A stretch of 36,496 nucleotides of DNA, taken from assembly GCA_013813945.1 (NCBI GenBank), contig JACCQV010000586.1, positions 1 to 36,496 on the forward strand. Direction: 5' to 3'. The position numbers and the translations under genes were made by a program. The DNA is from Deltaproteobacteria bacterium (GTDB lineage Bacteria > Myxococcota_A > Polyangia > Haliangiales > Haliangiaceae). The notes beneath the pieces were generated by a model that was not told where the DNA came from, ran no database searches, and saw only the letters and a list, made by a program, of their open reading frames with translations. How positions within the stretch are numbered: the first letter of the stretch is position 1; each line of letters opens with the position of its first letter. Shown in pieces: positions 32,902-36,496 of the stretch.

Positions 32902-33040
32902 CGGAGGTTAGTGGTGGTGAACCACATAGTGTTCATCGACCAATTCGGGAGTCGCCACCAGCACAAACGGACGTCCTCACCGATAGACGCCCTCACGGAG
33001 CGCCTGTCGACTACCGAATGAGCCTCAGCTTTGGAGCGGC
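32902..33040 (-). other. Leader region of the dehydratase operon
   Basis: This 139-bp gap separates the small secreted protein gene from the dehydratase gene on the minus strand. Near its upstream end, TGAGCC/GGCTCA (33019-33024 and 33038-33043) form a 6-bp stem over the stop of the secreted protein gene. Near the start codon is a small stem GTGG/CCAC at 32914-32925. The bases just before ATG 32901 read AACCTCC on the coding strand, the complement of a ribosome site. No convincing promoter boxes were seen. Confidence 0.3.
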
Positions 33041-33616
33041 TCAGGCGAACGGAGACGCGTAGCCAGGCGGTTCCACATCCTCGAACGTCGGCTCGAAGGG
33101 GTCGGTCGTCGTGGGGTCGTCCGGGAAGTCGGGATGGGAGACGTCGACGTCGGACTCCTGCTTGTACAGCTCTGGGACGCCGATGCAGGCCTCGGTGGCG
33201 CCGCGCAGCTTCTTGATCTCTTCCGCCGTCGAGCGAAGCACCCCATACGAGGGGGCCGCCCCTGCAGTGTTGCTGGCGCTGGTAGAAGCGGAAAATTGCT
33301 GCTTCTCCTGGTCGTAGATGTTTTGCTGCGCCTTCAGCTCGACCAGCCGGTCGTTCACGCAGGTCAACTTGACGACGTCCTTGTCCTTACGGGCCACGTC
33401 GCGGAGCTGGAACATCTTGCGCGCGTCGTCGGCGATCTGGATCTCGAGCGTGGCCACTCCCTCGACCATCTGCGGGATCGAGAGGTTCACCGACGCACCC
33501 ACCGCCGCTGCGGGCGGATCGCTCGGCGGCGGAGCCGGCGGGGTCTGCGCGTGGACTGTCACAGCCGCGAACATCGCGAGTGCGCCTACGTACTTCGTGA
33601 GGGATATCCAACGCAT
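33041..33616 (-). CDS. Secreted protein of unknown function
   Basis: The 191-residue protein has a signal peptide: a short basic start, a hydrophobic core ALAMFAAVTV and a likely cleavage after HAQ. A Pro/Ala-rich linker follows (TPPAPPPSDPPAAA). The middle is rich in charged, helical sequence (LEIQIADDARKMFQLRDVARK in pieces, then VNDRLVELKAQQNIYDQE) and may form a coiled coil. Two cysteines are present, and the tail is Asp/Pro-rich. I recognise no family. ATG 33616 is used; a TTG two codons upstream is possible. Its position next to the OPX export gene, facing away from it, suggests a periplasmic role linked to export. That is inference. Confidence 0.6.
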   Translation of the reverse strand: MRWISLTKYVGALAMFAAVTVHAQTPPAPPPSDPPAAAVGASVNLSIPQMVEGVATLEIQIADDARKMFQLRDVARKDKDVVKLTCVNDRLVELKAQQNIYDQEKQQFSASTSASNTAGAAPSYGVLRSTAEEIKKLRGATEACIGVPELYKQESDVDVSHPDFPDDPTTTDPFEPTFEDVEPPGYASPFA

Positions 33617-33641
33617 GACCAAACGCCTTGCTGAAAACTAC

Positions 33642-33684
33642 GTCAATCCTTCGGCTGAGTCAATCGAAGGGACGTGAGTAGGAT
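33642..33684 (+). promoter_or_regulatory. Divergent promoter region with GTCAATC direct repeats
   Basis: GTCAATC occurs at 33642-33648 and again at 33659-33665, 17 bases apart start to start. A -10-like TAGGAT lies at 33679-33684, and the second repeat covers the place of a -35 box. CCTTCG (33648-33653) and CGAAGG (33665-33670) also form a 6-bp inverted repeat. The layout suits an activator-dependent promoter for the OPX gene, read to the right. Confidence 0.3.
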
Positions 33685-33758
33685 GCCACGGTGCCTGGTG
33701 ACGTTCACGTGGATCTGGCATGAACTCCCTGGTGGCTCACTGCATCTCACTCTGGTCC

Positions 33759-34358
33759 ATGAGAGCCATCATGCTCGCCCTGACCGTGGTGCTCGCCGTG
33801 GGCGTCGCCGCGTGTGGCGACAACCCTCCTGTGGTCTATCCCACGGTCGCGCCGTTTGATGACAGCAAGCTCGCGCTCGGACCTGGAGACAAGATCGAGC
33901 TGACGATTTTCTACGGCTCCGAGGAGAGCAAGGCGACGTACACGCTCGATGGCTCCGGCCAGCTCGAGGTCCGGTTCATCGGGAGTGTCGAGGCAAAGGG
34001 CAAGACCGCGCGCGAGACGCAGGAGATGATCCGGTCGCGGCTCGCAGATGGGTACCTCAAGGATCCTGTGGTTTCCCTGACCGTCGTCGAGATCAACTCG
34101 CTCAAGTGTTCCGTGTTCGGTCAGGTCGGCTCGAGCGGATCGGTGAAGTTCACGCCCGGGATGACCATCACGGAAGCGATTGCCAAGAGCGGCGGCTTCA
34201 CGCCACTGGCGCGCAAGAACATGGTGAAGGTCACGCGGCTCGTCAGCGACAAGAAGGAGACTTACAAGATCCCCGTCGAGATGATCGCGGCCGGTGAGCG
34301 ACCCAATTTCCCGATGATGCCGGGCGATGAGGTCTTCGTTCCCGAGCGTCCCTGGTAG
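33759..34358 (+). CDS. Short polysaccharide export lipoprotein (OPX, Wza-like)
   Basis: The 199-residue protein has a lipoprotein signal ending GVAAC, with lipidated Cys19 when started at ATG 33759; ATG 33720 would add 13 residues ahead of a normal signal. A Poly_export domain follows (LGPGDKIELTIFYG near 40, GSGQLEVRFIGSV near 65, SRLADGYLKDPVVSL near 93), then one SLBB domain (CSVFGQVGSSGSV, GMTITEAIAKSGGFT, MMPGDEVFVPE). It is far shorter than E. coli Wza and has no C-terminal outer-membrane helix. In such short OPX proteins the periplasmic ring must pair with a separate outer-membrane channel, as described in Myxococcus. It probably works with the tyrosine kinase at the other end of the window. 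Confidence 0.88.
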   Translation: MRAIMLALTVVLAVGVAACGDNPPVVYPTVAPFDDSKLALGPGDKIELTIFYGSEESKATYTLDGSGQLEVRFIGSVEAKGKTARETQEMIRSRLADGYLKDPVVSLTVVEINSLKCSVFGQVGSSGSVKFTPGMTITEAIAKSGGFTPLARKNMVKVTRLVSDKKETYKIPVEMIAAGERPNFPMMPGDEVFVPERPW

Positions 34359-34362
34359 CAGC

Positions 34363-36496
34363 ATGCGTCTGCGTGGCCGCGATGCGGTGTCGGCGGGTCT
34401 TGGATTGCTCGCCATCGCGGTGGCGATCTTTGCGGTAGGCGGCGCCTTGCGCTGGGCACAGGCGGTCGTCGCCATGCTCGTGGCACTCGGCTTGTGCCCA
34501 CTGGTGCTCTCACGACGCGTGTTCGACCGACCGTCTCCGCTCCTCGCATTGATTGCGATCGGCGGCGGTCTCACGGCGCTCTCGCTCATACCATTGCCGG
34601 GCGGGCTCGTCGCCGCGCTCAACCCGACCGGAGCGATGTTGCGCGAGGACGGGACGACGTTGATCGGGGTCACAGCGTGGCCAGGCTTGACGCTGGATGC
34701 GCCGGGTTCTTTGCGGGCGCTGACGTACTTCGCAGTCCTGCTCGGGATCGCGGCGATTGCACAGCGAATCGCCGTGTCCGAGCGAGGTCGCTACTGGCTT
34801 GTCGCGTCGGTGGGCGCGCTCTGCGGCGCGGCTGCGGTGACGGTCTGGCTCCACCGCGCGACGGAAGCCACCGCGCTGTACGGCATGTACGAGCTCGTGC
34901 ACGTGGGGCCTCACCTTCTCGGGCCTCTGCTCAACTTGAATCACCTCGCGTGTCTGATGGCTGTTGGGACCGTGATCGCGATTGGACTCTCCGCCTATGC
35001 GCGGCAACCCGCATGGGCGCGTGTTGTGTGGCTTGCGGTCGCCTGCACCTGCGGTAGCGTGACGGTCGCGAGTGTCTCGCGCGGCGGCACGCTCGCGCTC
35101 TGCGGAGGAGCGTTCGTCACGCTGGCCACGCTGATCGCGCAACGTCTGACGGCGTCCGCATCGACGCCCGGCACTCGTCGGCGGGGAAGCTTCCTCACGA
35201 GCTCCCTTCCCCTCGCGGTGGTCGGCGTGTGTGCCGTGATCCTCGTCATCTATTCGAGTGCCGGCGATGTTGGTCGGAAGTTCGCGGCCACCTCGTTCGA
35301 CGAGGTCCGCCACTCCAAGAGCAAGTACGCCGCATGGAAGTCGGCGGCGGTGCTCGTCGAGGAGTCTCCGTGGGTCGGGATCGGACGAGGTTCGTTCGAG
35401 ACCAGCTTCACCCGAGTGCATCCAGCGAGCGGCTCGGTCACATTCTCGCACGTCGAGAACGAGTACCTGCAGGCGGTGATCGACTGGGGTATTCCCGGTG
35501 CACTTGCGCTCGGGTTGCTCGGGCTCTGGCTCGCCGTGGTCGCGATCCGGCGCTGGCGCGACGGACCGCTAGCAGCGGCGGCAATCGGCGCGCTGGTGGT
35601 CGTAGCAGTGCAGAGCAACGTCGACTTCGGCGTCGAAATGCTCGGGATCGCCGCGCCGCTCACCGTGCTCGCGGCGACTCTCACGTACGTTCCATTGCGC
35701 GAGGGCCAGCCACGGACGGTGGCCGTCGCGCGTGCATTGCGGATCGGTCTCGTCGTGGTCCTGGCAGGAGGAGCGGCCCTCTTGCTGTCCAGCGCGACGA
35801 TCGCGGTCGACGAAGATCACGCGCGGATCTCGGAGCGCGGTGTGACGTTTGACGAGGTTCGGGCAGCGATTGAACGTCATCCTCTCGACTATTATGGGTA
35901 CGCACGCGCCGCCGACATGTTGACGCGGCGAGGAGATCGGCGCGCAGTCTCAGTGCTCAACCATGCGATGCGATTGCATCCCACGCATCCGGGACTGCAC
36001 CGGATCGCAGCGCTCATGCTTCATCGTGAGGGTCATATCGATCAGTCCACGCTCGAGTACGCCGCTGCACTTCGTTCGAGCGCGCGACCCGACAAGATGA
36101 TCGGTGAGATCGTTGCACTCTTTCCGGTTGCTCTGGCCGCGCGCGCGATTCCCACGGATCTACCCGAGCTGGAGATCGTGATCCGTAGGCTCGACGAGCT
36201 GTCGCGGCCGGACATCGCGGTGGCGTGGCTGTCCCGGGTCATCGACCTGAAGCCCAACCACATCCGCGCCTGCGAGCTCTTGTACGAACGAGTCTTGCGA
36301 TCTCGCGATCTGCTCGCCGCCGACGCCGCCGCGCGCAAGTGCAAGGACGCCGCGCCGGATGCTCAGACGCGGCTGGAGCTGGCGCGCTTGCTGATGCTGG
36401 ACAAGCGGCACGACGACGCGATCACGCTCCTGGGCGACGTCGATCGGTGGACCGGGCGCGTCGATGACAAGATGACGGCGTGGCTCACACTATGCG
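34363..36496 (+). CDS. O-antigen ligase-family membrane protein with TPR-like C terminus (partial)
   Basis: The frame opens at ATG 34363, four bases after the OPX stop, and stays open for 711 codons to the window edge, so the 3' end is missing. The first ~460 residues have about ten hydrophobic segments with Wzy_C signatures: GPLLNLNHLA near 188-196, SVSRGGTLAL near 233, SPWVGIGRGSFETSF near 338-349, and SHVENEYLQAVIDWGIPGAL (in pieces) with His363 in the periplasmic loop. From about residue 490 the sequence is soluble, with tetratricopeptide-like helix pairs (YGYARAADMLTRRGDRRAV, VLNHAMRLHPTHPGLHRIAA in pieces, VIDLKPNHIRACELLYERV in pieces). Ligase or polymerase with a protein-binding tail is likely. 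Confidence 0.82.
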   Translation, partial: MRLRGRDAVSAGLGLLAIAVAIFAVGGALRWAQAVVAMLVALGLCPLVLSRRVFDRPSPLLALIAIGGGLTALSLIPLPGGLVAALNPTGAMLREDGTTLIGVTAWPGLTLDAPGSLRALTYFAVLLGIAAIAQRIAVSERGRYWLVASVGALCGAAAVTVWLHRATEATALYGMYELVHVGPHLLGPLLNLNHLACLMAVGTVIAIGLSAYARQPAWARVVWLAVACTCGSVTVASVSRGGTLALCGGAFVTLATLIAQRLTASASTPGTRRRGSFLTSSLPLAVVGVCAVILVIYSSAGDVGRKFAATSFDEVRHSKSKYAAWKSAAVLVEESPWVGIGRGSFETSFTRVHPASGSVTFSHVENEYLQAVIDWGIPGALALGLLGLWLAVVAIRRWRDGPLAAAAIGALVVVAVQSNVDFGVEMLGIAAPLTVLAATLTYVPLREGQPRTVAVARALRIGLVVVLAGGAALLLSSATIAVDEDHARISERGVTFDEVRAAIERHPLDYYGYARAADMLTRRGDRRAVSVLNHAMRLHPTHPGLHRIAALMLHREGHIDQSTLEYAAALRSSARPDKMIGEIVALFPVALAARAIPTDLPELEIVIRRLDELSRPDIAVAWLSRVIDLKPNHIRACELLYERVLRSRDLLAADAAARKCKDAAPDAQTRLELARLLMLDKRHDDAITLLGDVDRWTGRVDDKMTAWLTLC

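Noticed and set aside
32593..33021. Plus-strand frame of 142 codons crossing the dehydratase start
   Set aside because: It is mostly antisense to the membrane domain of the dehydratase, has Arg/Gln-rich shadow composition and no family motif.
1..36496. Mobile elements, CRISPR arrays, tRNA and rRNA genes
   Set aside because: Read for transposase motifs, regularly spaced repeats and RNA gene signatures; none found. The mosaic look comes from alternating operons, not visible insertion sequences.

Overview
The window is a large polysaccharide biosynthesis and export locus from a G+C-rich Gram-negative bacterium. A Myxococcota-like (deltaproteobacterial) host is my best guess. The reasons are the short single-SLBB OPX lipoprotein, a lipoprotein with an Asp/Pro-rich stretch after the lipidated Cys, many GTG and TTG starts, and dense 4-base gene overlaps. 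This is an inference; no rRNA or other taxonomic marker is present. No tRNA, rRNA, CRISPR array, transposase or integrase gene was seen, and no stretch over 300 bases lacks a gene.

Layout. (A) 2-15117, plus strand: the Tyr-rich tail of a Wzc-like tyrosine kinase, a UDP-glucuronate 4-epimerase, a methyltransferase and a GT2 glycosyltransferase. Next comes a nonulosonic (sialic-type) acid block, neuB-neuC-neuA, flanked on both sides by AsnB-like glutamine amidotransferases. The run ends with a tightly coupled CDP-sugar block: rfbF, rfbG, sugar C-methyltransferase, RmlC-like epimerase, PglD-like acyltransferase and DegT/DnrJ/EryC1 aminotransferase. (B) 18714-15114, minus: LamG-like lipoprotein, Wzx flippase, GT2. 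(C) 18824-25229, plus: putative Fe(II)/2-oxoglutarate oxygenase, polysaccharide deacetylase, GNAT acetyltransferase, UDP-sugar dehydrogenase, SDR epimerase/decarboxylase, GT-B glycosyltransferase. (D) 33616-25230, minus: small secreted protein, WbpM/PglF-type 4,6-dehydratase, WecA/WbpL-type initiating transferase, Wzy/WaaL-type membrane protein, GT4, WbpV/WreQ-type 4-keto-reductase, KpsC/KpsS-like capsule protein. (E) 33759 to the end, plus: OPX lipoprotein and a second, TPR-fused O-antigen-ligase-family protein that runs off the window.

How the parts fit. WbpM-like, WreQ-like and WecA-like proteins would make a 2-acetamido-2,6-dideoxyhexose (QuiNAc or FucNAc type) and load it on undecaprenyl phosphate. 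The GT2, GT4 and GT-B enzymes would extend it with uronic acid, CMP-nonulosonate and an unusual CDP-linked branched amino sugar. The oxygenase, deacetylase and GNAT would tailor it. Wzx would flip it, one or both Wzy/WaaL proteins would polymerise or ligate it, and the BY-kinase plus short OPX would export it. The most unusual elements are the CDP-sugar block without an RfbH dehydratase, the two AsnB-like enzymes with different residues at the canonical catalytic Glu, and the oxygenase-deacetylase-acetyltransferase cassette.
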